Assembly: GCF_000165425.1 (NCBI RefSeq)
Contig: NW_001798986.1
Span: 198,330 to 262,329 of the forward strand
Length of the DNA stretch: 64,000 nt
Direction: 5' to 3'
From: Paramecium tetraurelia
Lineage: Eukaryota > Ciliophora > Oligohymenophorea > Peniculida > Parameciidae
The notes beneath the pieces are model-generated. The model was not told the origin of the DNA. It made no database searches and saw nothing but the letters and a program-made list of their open reading frames with translations. Below, piece after piece: positions 22,401 through 34,231 of this stretch (the stretch's first letter is position 1; each line of letters begins with the position of its first letter). Position numbers and translations under genes: made by a program.

Positions 22401-23385
22401 TTTTTAAATTAATACTTTAGGAAATTAAGAATTGAAGATAGTATATTGCTAAGATAAATAAATATTAAATAAGAATTAATTGAAAATTGATAATTTGTAA
22501 TTCCCAAATTTCTAGGAGAATTAATACTAATAGAATAAAGACTTATTTATTATAAAAGTTCATACTTTTTATTGAAATGGTCAAATGAATTTTATTATAT
22601 ATTTTAGATTATATTGTATTTTTTGTCATCCAAATAGTTTTCAATAATTAATTAATAAATTTTTAAAAATAATTTAACAATTTATAAGAGTATTGCCCAT
22701 GTGTTACAATTTTCATCATAACTTTTATTGAATGAACCAGTTAAACCTATTTGATTTTAAGAGTAGCATTCATATTTTGATAACATATTTGAATCTTTAA
22801 TTTATATTCGATAATGTTCCTGAAAAAGTTAATACTTGTAAACTAATTATTTAATGATTTCTTCTCCTATTAATTTAGGTTTAACTGCAAATGTCTTTCG
22901 CTGAAATAATAAATGAATATTTTCAATACCTATTTTTAAATTCAATAATGCTAGTTTATAAGTCTGTTTTAAAGTTGATGTTTAAAGAATGTAAGCCTTG
23001 AAAATTCAGAATTTATTACATATATTGAAAATTTAAAATAATAAGTCAACTAAGAGGATTAAAGACTAATAATGATTGAAGCATATATTAATTAACTACT
23101 AACTCTTATAAATCATGAGAGAATTGGCTAAAAAGATATCAGCTTAGGTATATCTATGGTGTATGTGAGATGAATTGGAAACTATGAGGAGAGAAATTTG
23201 AAACTATGAAATAGAATAAACTAAGAATTTGGAAGGGGAATGGGTATTTACAAATTGAACCTACAAAATTTCTCTTAAAAAACCCTGTTCAATCCAAAAT
23301 CAAATGATGAATAAGAAGGATTGAATAAGATTAGGAAATAGAAATGACATTATAAAGTTGATTATATTAAACAATAATTTTATGA
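22401..23385. other. Long AT-rich intergenic region
   Basis: 985 bases, the longest gap in the window, between two minus-strand genes. It lies upstream of HSF 2 and downstream of the CHR transporter. Frames are short and no RNA gene or repeat was identified. Confidence 0.5.
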
Positions 23386-24778
23386 TCAAAATATCACCGG
23401 ATCCAACTCTCTATAATACCATAAAGCAAGATAACGAATAATAAACAAAGCAGCACCTAATGTCAAAACTGCAGGACTGTTGAAATTAAGAAGACTAACA
23501 TAAACAAGACTCAAAAATGAAATGACAGTAGCAGTTGACAAATCATACTTGCAAGCATCTACCCAACCATAATAGACAGCAGTTGCCAAAAATCCAATTG
23601 CCACACTAATTACACCCTCTTTGAACTTGGCCAAATATATATTCTTTCTGAAATTACTCCAATGAGGCAACAATCCCCAAATTTATAAAACTGAAGGCAC
23701 AAAAATAGCAACCCAACAACTTACACCTCCATATATGCCCATGCTGTGAGTGCCTAAGAAAATAGCAAAATTTAAATAAGGACCAGGCAAGGCTGCTGCT
23801 AAACCAAAGCCTAACCAAAACGCATCAGCATTTATATATAAAGGATTTAAAACGGTTTCTGCATACATAAAAGGTAAAGTAATAGGAGTGCCTCCAATCA
23901 TAAATGTTCCGATATTGTAAAATGAGAGAGACAAATCTAAAATCATGGATTAATATTATGAATTGAGATACAGCAATAATAGGAGTATAACAGAATATAA
24001 GTGGAAGGATTTATTTCCAAATAATTAACTTATTTTGTGACTATTTTTTTTATTAATTAATTTTGGATCATTAATAACTGCAGGAGTGGCAGTGTACTCT
24101 TTAACAAATGTTCTTCTGCCAATTGTATTTTCTGCATCATATTCAACCATAATTGTAATTATTCCCCCCATCATCATAGTCAAAATCAACACATACGGTT
24201 ATTGATATGCAACAAATAATGCTGCACTCAAGACTGATAAAGCAATGTGCATCTTATTATTAATAGATTTTGCTGCCATTGAGATCAACAGTTATAGAAT
24301 TAATGCAACTGTACTTGATTTTATGCCCTGAATAGCCAGAAAGACAAGAATGTTGAGATCTCTAGGATCAGGGTACTTACCATACCAATAACCTAAAATT
24401 GTTAGTATCAATGCTCCAGGCACTGTATATGCCACTAAAGCAGTGATTCCTCCCAGCGCATTTTTTTTTGAGATTGTTCCTAAAGCCACCATCATCTGTG
24501 AAGTTGTTGCTCCTGGTATGAAATCAACCAACGATACAATCTCCTCAAATTAAGGTTCCTATTGGAATGATAATCCTTACTGAAACAGCCTTAGTTTGTG
24601 TCACAAAGACATTCCTGAATTCTTAATAATTACTGGCACTTAAAGTTTGGACATCGATCAAGGCCAAGGTAACAGCTTATTTGAATAATTCCAGATAGGT
24701 CAGAGTTTGGGAATCGTCGATCAACAAAGAAAATTTTGGTTGTGTATTTGGCACCCCCAAAGTTTACATTTCAATCAT
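23386..24778 (-). CDS. CHR-family (chromate ion) transporter, 456 aa
   Basis: Exons 24778..24581 and 24558..23386 with a 22 nt GTAAGG...AATAG intron. Two homologous membrane halves are present. The first contains SLVDFIPGATTSQMMVALG and the second GLAAALPGPYLNFAIFLG, each the PGxxxxxxxxxG signature of CHR repeats, followed by several hydrophobic helices (for example ALVAYTVPGALILTILGYWY). Between them is a short hydrophilic loop. Bacterial ChrA exports chromate in exchange or with protons; substrates of eukaryotic members are mostly unknown. Length fits the two-domain type. A TAA between the halves is read as Gln, so this is one polypeptide. Confidence 0.85.
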
Positions 24779-24917
24779 TTTAATAAATTAATTAATCAAT
24801 TATTAAGCATTTTGTGCATCATACCATATTTTATTAATTCTCTTTCCGCTCTTGTATATCCAAACAATGCAGCCAACACTTACAATGCTTCGACATTAAA
24901 TCTAATATATTTCATTA

Positions 24918-27080
24918 TCATTACCGTGCCAGATAATTCTTGTAATCAATTTCTTTAACTAACCTTTGCAATTCAGTTTCTTCAAATTTTCTAAATAGTC
25001 CCTCCTTAACCTCTATATCTTTTTGTATTTGTTGATACTCCTTTATTAGTTTATCCTTTTCAAAATTGTTCAACTCAGTAAAAACTATCGATTATTCTTA
25101 ATTGGCTTCAGATTTGAACATCCTGGCTATTCTTCTTTAAGCTTCATTGTAGATGATATCATTTAGTGTTTCTTTGCTTTAAAATATATGAGTAAGAGTT
25201 TATTAGACCAGCTTATTTTCTGTATCACTCAATCCTTGTATCAATAGAGATACTTGAGATTCTTACTGTGATTTAATCTATTCTATATGTTATTTCTTAA
25301 TGTCCATTGAATCAATTTAAGAGAAATGATTTTTCGATAATAAAGATACTATGGAATTGTTCCCTGTGTCAATTGAAGAATCTCTATAATTACTGAACAA
25401 TTAATGAGCCTTTTTAAACAAATCATTCAACTCAATTGTCTTTCTTGTTTTAGTGATTAAGAAATCTCTTGCTTTGCTATCCAAATATGGTGGAAAATTT
25501 GCTTCAGCTATCTTCTCTCCTGAATCCCAAACTGCCTTAATTATCCAAGATAAACCTTGTGATCTACAATCCAAACCAATTTTAAGCAATTCTAGTAAAA
25601 ATCCTTAAATTGATTTTAATAGTGCTTTATTATTCTTATTCAATTTAGAGTTCTCCTATTCTAATTTTTCAATTTAAATTGCATTTAACTTCATTTATTA
25701 TTGAAATTTGTTGTAATTATCTCTCATTTAATCTATTTGACTTTCCAATTCATTCTATTTAACTGCAATAACCATATAATTGTCAACTTGACTAGCATTA
25801 TTTTTAATATTGGGTGAATTTGATGACTATTAAGGTTTCTTATTTATTCCTCTCAATTCCTCTTATCTTTCTTTGATCTAAAATTAAACCAAATATTTAC
25901 GAAATCCTAAATGGCCCTTAACTTTTTATGAATTTCATGATTCTCCATTCTCAGTGTTTCAAGATCTTTTTCGTTCTTTTTTACAGTGTTTTTTTACCTC
26001 TCTAATCTTGAGTTAATTGATAGTAAAATTTAGTTCGTTTATTTTTCATAAAATAATGCTCGATCACTTGCATTTTAAAATTAAGTTAATTGCATTTTAA
26101 TTAATGTATGTAAACTATTTTTTAAACCTTCCACAGTATAGTCAAATATCAGAGTTCCATCGTGTTTTTCCTCTCCTTGTTGTTTGGCTCTTGCTAATTC
26201 AATCTATGCCAATTCTTGCTGCGTCAAAGTCGAACCCTATTACATATACTTATCCAATTGCTTAGTCAATGAATGATCTTGATGAAGCATTTCGATCTTC
26301 TTGATAGCTGATATCTTTTGCAAGGAACCCATCAATTTCTATTTGAATACACTTTGTTCGCCTTCCTACTTTGCAGACTCAACTATTAATTTTGGAAAGG
26401 CTGGAATTCCTTGCACTGCTTTGGATCTGTCATTGAGTCCACCTCTTCTCAATAATTAGAGTGATTGTGATTTTTCTTAGAATTATATTTTAGCAAGTCC
26501 TAATAATAATTCAACAGCATTTATACTTTCTTTCTCCTATTCCTACTTCAATTTCTCCTGTTCTTCCTTCCACCTCTTTTTTATTCCTTTGTACCAAGTA
26601 TCCAAGTTGGCAACCAATTGATCATCACTTTCAGCTTTATATTATTAATTGGCTTTGAACTGCTCCTCTTGATGCAATTTCTTACGAACCGTCTTGGTAT
26701 TGTTATCAGGGTCTTCTTCAAGTTTCTCATAACTTGAATATTAATATAATATAAATATACATTTCTTATAGTAATAATTTGGCACCAGGCTCATTTGACA
26801 AACGAGCTCTTAATTTATTTTCCAAATCAGTTCTCCTTACCTTCTGGTGCAATTTAACAGGTTTCTTTGTTGAATCCTTAAGCGAAGTAATCATCTCATC
26901 TTAATCAGGCATAACAATATCGTAAAACTGTATGGTGTTCATTTCATCATTCAGTATTTTTTTACGCATATCTTGCATTACTAGACTTTCAATTTCCAGA
27001 TGATTAGTAGGTCTATGTCTAGTCCTAATTACTTCAGGGGCTGATTAAAGATCATTCCTTTTTATTTTTTTTTTATGCAT
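24918..27080 (-). CDS. Large coiled-coil protein, 703 aa
   Basis: Exons 27080..26761, 26732..25901, 25877..24918; introns of 28 and 23 nt. Long helical Q/E/K-rich stretches dominate. Near residue 500 is a compact, non-coil block, GLDCRSQGLSWIIKAVWDSG followed by FPPYLDSKARDFL, that looks like a conserved domain. I recall similar blocks in ciliary or protist proteins but cannot name the family. Basic N-terminus, no membrane segment. The start lies 275 bases from the 3' end of the P4-ATPase on the same strand. Confidence 0.75.
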
Positions 27081-27355
27081 TTATTTATGAGAATTAAAAT
27101 ACTTATACAATTTTATTCCCTCATTTCGAATATATTATATACTCAATATAAATATAACCTATAAACCATTTATAGTTTTATACATAATCCAATAATGTAA
27201 TTAGATACATTTATTTCAATTCGTTTAATACCAATATTTCAGTTTTTTTTTTATTTATAAATATTTTATCCTAAGATATTATTATTTCAATTATAGGTTT
27301 AAAAGCAAATATCTAAAATGGTTGCATGTTGAATTAAATATATAAAATGTATTAT

Positions 27356-30300
27356 TCATTATTATGAGCCACTAAATCTCACTAATTCTTATTCGTCAAC
27401 AGCTTCCTTTTATTTATAAATCCCAGCCCAAAATGAATCTTGCCTTGCAATCTTTTCCTAATTTTCTACCCACTTATTGAGATTGTGTTCAAACACTTTA
27501 ACCTTGTTTAATATCTCCGTGGCTGGATCACTAAAGAATTCCCTTATGATTTCTGCCTGGACAGCTTCCAATCCCCCTATTAAGGCGCCTATAAGAATTA
27601 TGCTCAACCAGAAGTGAGGTGTGCCCACCATGGTGAATGGAGTGTATTCCATCAGAGTTCCAGGCCAGAAATTAGAAATGATCACGTAAATGACGTAGAG
27701 TAGAATGGACAGAAAGGTGATGCTAATAAAATTAAACCATGTCCAGAATTTGGTATGGATGGCTATTTTGAGGTCAGCAATCTAAAATAGATAAATAGAG
27801 TGTACCAAGATGATGCAAGAATAGACTGTCAATGAGAATGGTGCCAAACTGCTTGAATCTCCATTATCTTGCACGATCTCATAATCAGTAATCCAAAGTA
27901 CAAAGAAAAATATAATCATCCCATGAACTAAACCATTGAAAGCCCAAACCATGTAATTGGGAATAGTGAAGATAGTTTTGTTTTATCCCACATAATAGAG
28001 ACTCGGAAATTTAAGTCTTAAATATTATTCTTATTTCCTCTGCACATTAGCCACTTCCTCTTTCTAGTCATACTAACAATATTATCTATAATTGATGTCC
28101 TAATCAAATGTGCCCCTCATTATAAGTGGTAATGCTGTAAAGATAAGATTATAGAAAGTGATATACCAATCATCAAAGAAAGACTATCCTGAAAAGGCAC
28201 AGAAATATGAAAAGAAGAATTGGGGCACAGTGAATATCATGTTTTTGTAAAAGAAATACAACACCATCTCTGCAATTCTAATGTAATTCCAATGTCCATG
28301 TACTAGTAATAATCTCCATAAACATCTGAATTCTCCCAAAGCAAAATCACTACTTTAAACTGCTCTCATTCCCTCATTTCCATATAGCCCAACTCCAATA
28401 TGAGCTGCCTAAATCATGTTGACATCATTGGCTCCATCTCCAATAGCCAAAGTGATCTTGTTCAATCTGTCCTTAATTAATCTGACAACATCAGCTTTCT
28501 GCTTAGGAGTTACTCTGCAACAAACAATACTTTCACAATCCTTTGCCATACTAACAAAGGCCTAAGCTAAATCTTCATTATCTATTACAAATTACAAGGA
28601 TGATCCTTCAACTACTATTGACTACAATACTATATTTAAATACTTTTTTCCTATTCTCCTTTATACATAGATCATATGTATCTTAGATATCTCCTAATTT
28701 CTTTTTGCATTCCTCAACTGACGGCACTGCCAATCTCATCACTGTAAAATCGCCTTAAATCAACCTACAACTCTTAGCTATGTTCTCTGCTGTCTCTAAT
28801 TTATCACCAGTCAACATCCACACTTTTATGTTTGCCTTTAACAAGTCAGCAATAGTCTCTGGCACTAAAGGCTATAATTTATCTTCAACAGCAGAAGCAC
28901 CCAATAAAGTTAGTTATTTTTCCAAATTACTTGTTAGTTTTTCTATTTTTAATTAACAAAATACCTAATTCACTTGCTCTGGTGTCATTGTCTGGTAAAT
29001 TATTATAAGCATGATCAAATTCTTGATATTCTTCATGAGATAACACTCTTGTAGCCATGAGGAGACATCTTAATCCAATTTTGCTGAAGTCATCCAAATA
29101 ATTAATAATCTCATTTAGAAATGGTTGATCAGGTAATAGTCTATCTTTTATGATATTATCTGCTCCCTTGATATATAATTTGATGACTCCGTTATCATTT
29201 ATTATTACACTCATTCTCTTACGAGTGGAATCAAATTCAAATGATTTAAGCAACTTCACTTTTTTTTCTTTGCCCAAGATCTTGAAATTCTACTCACTTG
29301 CAGATGCACCAGTAAATTGAAATCCTAATCTGGCTGCTGCATCTACTAGAGTGATCTCGTCTGGAGAGGGACCCTAATAGGATGCATTCTAATTCTTATC
29401 ATATTGAATGATGCATTCATGAGCAGAAGACAACAAAAAAAAGTATTCTTCAATTACGTTTCGCTGTTTAGATAGAGTCACTTTTTGTTTGCCATCCTAG
29501 GATGCAATATTAAGATTTATCGGCATATCGCCTGTGGATCCTTCGCCTTTGAGAATGGCACTCAATTCAGCATCTTGGAAATTGAAGACTGAATGCTGGA
29601 ACACCTCACTTTCAGGATGTACTTTAGTGGTTTGCTGTCTTTTTAGATCTACATTATATACTGGATTGTTTGTGTTGGATTATTCCTTGCCGTAGAGTAC
29701 GTTGCCAATAATACAATACTTGAATTCCATTTGATTGCAGGTCAAAGTTCCAGTTTTGTCAGAGAAGATATATTCCACTTGTCCTAACTCTTCATTAATG
29801 GTTGTAGTTTACACTTTAGCGAATTTGTTCCTCTGAGCTACATACATCTCCTCGTCTTATTCAATAAAGTAAGCTTGGAACACTTTAACGAATTCCAAAC
29901 TAACTATCAATGATATAGGGATCATTGTATTATATAATAAAATATAACTGAAAAACGCATAAAAACTGAGCAAGTTCGGTTAAAAGTCAGTGTATTCCAA
30001 ATACCAACTGTCGCTCCCATAATTATGGAGCCAAGCCGATGAAAAGGAAGCTGTGATGATCGACAAAGTGATTTGCACCACCAGAATCCCCAAAATAAGA
30101 ATGTTCATAATTCTTTCGATTTCACTCGACTTTATTCTTGAGGCATCAGCATTCCTCATAATTTTAGTGTCCTATCCTGTATAAACAACTAACCCTATAA
30201 TCCATTCAGTATTTCTGAGGAATGCACCTCTTAACAACAATTACTTAGCTGTTAACTAAAACTTTTTCTACTAACCATTACCAATTGGCAAAAACAAGGA

Positions 30301-31025
30301 AGCGTCCAATTCATACAGATTTTAAGTGGGAACCTATGCTTCAACGCGTATCGCATCTTCGCAATAAGTTTCAATTTCCTTATAGAGTTCCTGACTCTCT
30401 AAAATAGCACTCTTTGGTTTTAAATTTTTCTCTCCATCCAATGAAGATGTCTCGATGTAGCATGCCCCACTTGGAATTTAACTCGAAAGCACTATGAGAT
30501 CTGCAGGAAAACTCTCGTCCTTCTTCACCAATACATAATCTCCCACTGCTAACTCTGCCCATGTTGAACTATCTATTGTGTTATTTCATTACATTGTTGG
30601 CACTCTTGATTTTAGGATGATGCATTCCGTTGAGTTTACTTCATTGTCTGAAACATGTCGTCCATAGTCTTCCCAACCTAACATCTTATGTCATTTTTAT
30701 TTACCTTCACGAGCCATTGACAATCCCAGCACAAATACCAATGGAGCTATCGCACTGAAGGGGTTGAGCGTTGAGAGCACTGGAATGCACTAAATTATTG
30801 CGATGCATAAAAAGTAAATGTTTGCGTATCGAGTAAACTGTAGGAGTAACGATTTCGGTAGAAAAGTTACCACATTATATCTACACTTCACATTATTACT
30901 TACCTTGATGTTTTGATGAAATTCGATGGAAATTCCTCTAACTCTTATAAATTCCTTTCGCATTTAAAATTCCCTACAATCTGACGAGGAGCATTGAAAG
31001 TTTCGGGTCTCTTAGACCAAAACAT
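27356..31025 (-). CDS. P4-ATPase phospholipid flippase, 1183 aa
   Basis: Exons 31025..30904, 30880..30705, 30677..30593, 30568..28965, 28942..28644, 28621..27356; introns of 23, 27, 24, 22 and 22 nt. Moves phospholipids from the outer to the cytosolic leaflet, driven by ATP. Motifs in order: [11 protein letters not shown] near the N-terminus, actuator DGEKNLK (usual DGETNLK), phosphorylation site [19 protein letters not shown] in the nucleotide domain, [17 protein letters not shown], and [18 protein letters not shown], then the C-terminal membrane helices. Length is normal for P4 enzymes. It usually needs a CDC50 partner, which is not in this window. Confidence 0.95.
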
Positions 31026-31350
31026 TTAATTATATAGTTTATAATAATAATTAATTAGTCAAAAATTCTCACTTTCTCAATTTTCAATCATCTCTTGAAA
31101 ATCTCATTTGAGTTCTCTCATTTGTGTATTCCTATAGTAACGATGCGTTAATTGTTAATTTAATTAATTTCTTAAATTAGTGTTGCATATTATGTATGTT
31201 TTGGTTATACAATTTATCTCTCCCAATAAGCCTCTTGTTGAGTAATGAGTTTGTATTGAACGTACATTAGATGTACCGTTTTTGAACCAATTAAAATATT
31301 AACGAAAGAAATTCTTTTGATTATTTCTAATTTGTATCTATAAATATAAT
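31026..31350. other. Intergenic region upstream of the P4-ATPase
   Basis: 325 AT-rich bases between the 3' end of HSF 3 and the start of the P4-ATPase, both on the minus strand. It presumably holds the flippase promoter. Confidence 0.5.
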
Positions 31351-32204
31351 TCATTTAGTTTTAGGTGAGTAACCAGCAGGACTTCTGACTCCTGTTAGAT
31401 TTGGCTCATAATAACTATTTGATTCTTGCTTGTCAAAAGAGATATCTTTTGCTTGATAACTTTCAGTTTCAATTGTTTCCAATTTTCTTAAAATTTTATC
31501 CTTCAGCATCGCCATCTTGCTTATTTGGGCATCTTGAGGCAACTTCTAAATTATAAGAATCAATTTATTGAGTTTTGTTAATGAGTAGTTTTTTATTTGA
31601 TTTATTTTCTAAAAATATTTCCAGTCAAACTTACATCAGTTATATCCTGCGTTTCTTTGAACAATTTTTGATTGCGATCCATCTAGAATCTAATCTCATT
31701 CAATATTCTCTGCTGATCTGATTAAATTTAGACCAGCTACTTCCTCATCTTGTCGTGTTCATTCAGATAGGATTCTGATTAGAATTCTTTGGTCAAGGTC
31801 TCCAAACTCTGCTTTATGTCCTCCTAATTGCGACGCTTAATATTAGCCAAGTTATTTCTACGATAAATAAGTTCATTCTTACTTAACTCCTTTTCTGAAG
31901 AGGGAATGTTGGAACTCATTCTTCCCCTGATTGTTTTTCAATTTCTTAAATCCATACATATTGAGCTGTCTATAATATGTAGATCTCAATATCAACCTCA
32001 AGAAACTCTAGAAATTACGATGTTTAAAGTATTGAGGCAGAATCTGATCTGTCAATTACACAGAATCTTGGATCTAAAATGTCGTTCCCTCCTTATTCCA
32101 ACATATTGCCGCTTATTCAGACTCAAGAATAGCGGTTAATAAATTACTTCTAAAATCTCATACAGTTTCATTAGAAAGGATGGGACTTATTTTATGTCTT
32201 CCAT
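31351..32204 (-). CDS. HSF-type transcription factor 3, 249 aa
   Basis: Exons 32204..32148, 32121..31997, 31969..31883, 31857..31635, 31608..31351; introns of 26, 27, 25 and 26 nt. DNA-binding domain: VPSFLMKLYEILE, AAICWNKEGTTFQIQDS, FQSFLRQLNMYGFKKLKN and FQHSLFRKGVKNNLANIKRR, the closest of the three to canonical HSF. A coil follows (TKEFQSESYLNEHDKMRKQ on), as in the trimerisation region, then a Ser/Tyr-rich C-terminus. The first intron again follows LYEILE. Without the 25 nt intron at 31882..31858 the coil looks like a separate gene starting at 31919, which I reject. Confidence 0.87.
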
Positions 32205-32260
32205 GATTTAATAATTTTTTTAGAATTATTATCATTCCAAAATTCAAGATTACATCAATC

Positions 32261-32536
32261 TCATATTTAATCAAAATCCTTTATAGGTTTATCAAAAATA
32301 AGTCTCTCAATATCCAATTCAAAGTTCTCAAAAGATTGGATAATATCTTTGAGATAGTCCTTGAATATATTATTGTTGCTATTCGTAAACTTCATCATTA
32401 AATCAAAATTCAATATAATTTATTTTTAAGAATTTCGCATTTTTCTTAAATCCAAAATGTTTCATCTATCATCATCAAACTATATAGAATCAGCCGCTTA
32501 AATGTTATTGTTCATATCTGAAGTAGCCTAACTCAT
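32261..32536 (-). CDS. Small gene of uncertain structure
   Basis: Frame from ATG 32536 to TGA 32263..32261 with one internal TGA at 32464..32462. Starting at ATG 32440 gives an intact 59-residue helical protein containing NIFKDYLKDIIQSFENFELD. No intron removes the internal TGA cleanly, so the longer form may be broken. It lies just upstream of HSF 3 on the same strand. Confidence 0.35.
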
Positions 32537-33140
32537 TTCTACTGCCTTTCTTTTAACTTTTGCTTTTCTTTTTGAAATATCCTAGATTGGCTAGATTCTT
32601 AATTAAATATATGATTAAATATCATAAGCTATTTACGATCTTTCAAACTATGTTTGATAAATTATAATTTAACTTCAATTTCTAAAATCACTTCAAATTC
32701 TTAAATAAAAATTAGATTATCCTTATGTTCAACATAATTTCTATTCATTTAAATGCGAAACAAGTTATTTATTAAAATACTGTTTTTTATGGTTCTGTAA
32801 ATGAGTATATTAATATTTTACAATTTTTGCAATATCTATTAATATTAATTTTTCAAAATTATTTATTTAGTATTTTTAGTCAACTTAGAATTTATTGTTA
32901 TATAGAATATATAAGAATTTTCTATGAAATTATCAATTTCTAAAAGAGACATTTTACGTATTATATAATATTCGCTTAAAAACATTTAAATGTTAAAACA
33001 AATATTAAATGAAATAAATGAATTTGAATTTAAAACATAAAGAATAACATCCAAATTCAAGAGATCAATCCATTAATGATTAATTTTATCACAATATAAT
33101 ATATATAATTAGTGATAAAATTTTTAATATTTTATAATAA
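32537..33140. other. AT-rich divergent intergenic region
   Basis: 604 bases, dominated by A and T runs, between divergent starts. No gene recognised. Confidence 0.5.
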
Positions 33141-34146
33141 ATGTTACCAGAGTTTTCCATTTAAGCTGTTAAATTGTAAGCCAACTCTAGACAACCTAAA
33201 CCAGTAAAGGTAATTAAGTAAATTCATCAAATAGTATGTACCCCCTAAGCCTAAGAGTCCTGCTTAAAAAAGGAGCTGTATTTAAAAGTTAATAAGTTTA
33301 GCATCATAGCAAAAACCCATAACAAAAGCCAAAACATCAACAGATAGACTTACTAGGAAAGGTTCGGAGGATTTCTAAGAACCCCAATAACAATAATAAG
33401 TGGTCACTATTGAAGCCCCATAATAAAAGATTATTGTGAATATGGATGAAAGATACCAATATTATGAGAATGAAGCAAAGAAGCGATAAAATGTCATTGA
33501 TGTCTGTGACGGGGTGCAATTTTATAAGCCAGTCAAACCAGATGAAATGCCTAAGCCTCCTAAACCTAAAAAGTAAACATCTAAAATTGAAAATGCTAAA
33601 TAAGTTTCACGAACAGAGAAATCAGAAAAACAATCAGTTTCCTCTGATTTACAACACTCTCTACATTAATCGAGATCTCTTTATAATCAAACAACTTCAA
33701 GAGAGCAGCAATAATCAACCTCTACTTTAATTGAAGAATGCTAAACACAATAGATAGCTGTGGATCCAAATTTCTTAGTTTAGGGAGAAGTCGATGGTTA
33801 TTAAATCGATGAAAGTTAATCCTAAATGTTTGGTTTTGGATTGACTGATTATATTAAAAATAATGTAAGATCATCTTTAAATTAATAGAACCACAAAAAA
33901 GAACTTGGAGAGAAGGATGTAACTAATGAAGTTAAACCCTAATCAGAATCTGTTTATACATATTATGATTACTATCCTCCTAATGCAAATGGAGAAATTC
34001 CAAAACCATTATTGGAGAGTGTGAATTATATGAATTACTTAAAAGAGTAATAAGCCTTATAAGCTCAACAAGCCTAGGAAGCACAATAATAGCAATAGTA
34101 ATAATAGTAATAATAGTAATAATAATAATAATTCAAAAGTAAATGA
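33141..34146 (+). CDS. Q-rich low-complexity protein, 326 aa
   Basis: Exons 33141..33209 and 33235..34146 with a 25 nt GTAATT...AAATAG intron. The protein is disordered-looking: Pro/Lys-rich near the N-terminus (YVPPKPKSPAQK), Gln runs, a middle with NMDERYQYYENEAKKRQNVI, a Tyr/Pro block VYTYYDYYPPNANGEIPKP, and a terminal polyglutamine run. No domain recognised. It could be a scaffold or an RNA- or membrane-associated assembly protein, but nothing in the sequence settles this. Confidence 0.7.
34084..34131 (+). repeat. Polyglutamine run encoded mainly by TAA and TAG
   Basis: Sixteen consecutive Gln codons at the end of the Q-rich gene: ten TAA, four TAG and only two CAA. In the standard code this would be a dense stop cluster. 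Confidence 0.9.
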
Positions 34147-34231
34147 ATACAAATTTAACTTTTAAATTTTACATACTTTTCTTTAACAATTGTACTTTAT
34201 ATATTAATCATTTACAAAATACTTAAATTCA

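Noticed and set aside
24707-24958. An 83-residue plus-strand protein
   Set aside because: It is antisense to the start of the CHR transporter and to the gap before it, with no coding character.
31351-31919. A separate coiled-coil gene starting at ATG 31919
   Set aside because: A 25 nt GTAAGA...CGTAG intron joins it in frame to the HSF 3 DNA-binding domain, and the resulting five-exon gene sums to 250 codons.
31906-32357. A 150-codon plus-strand gene in the ciliate code
   Set aside because: It is antisense to the HSF 3 DNA-binding exons, and TGA-only frames of this length occur by chance in AT-rich DNA.
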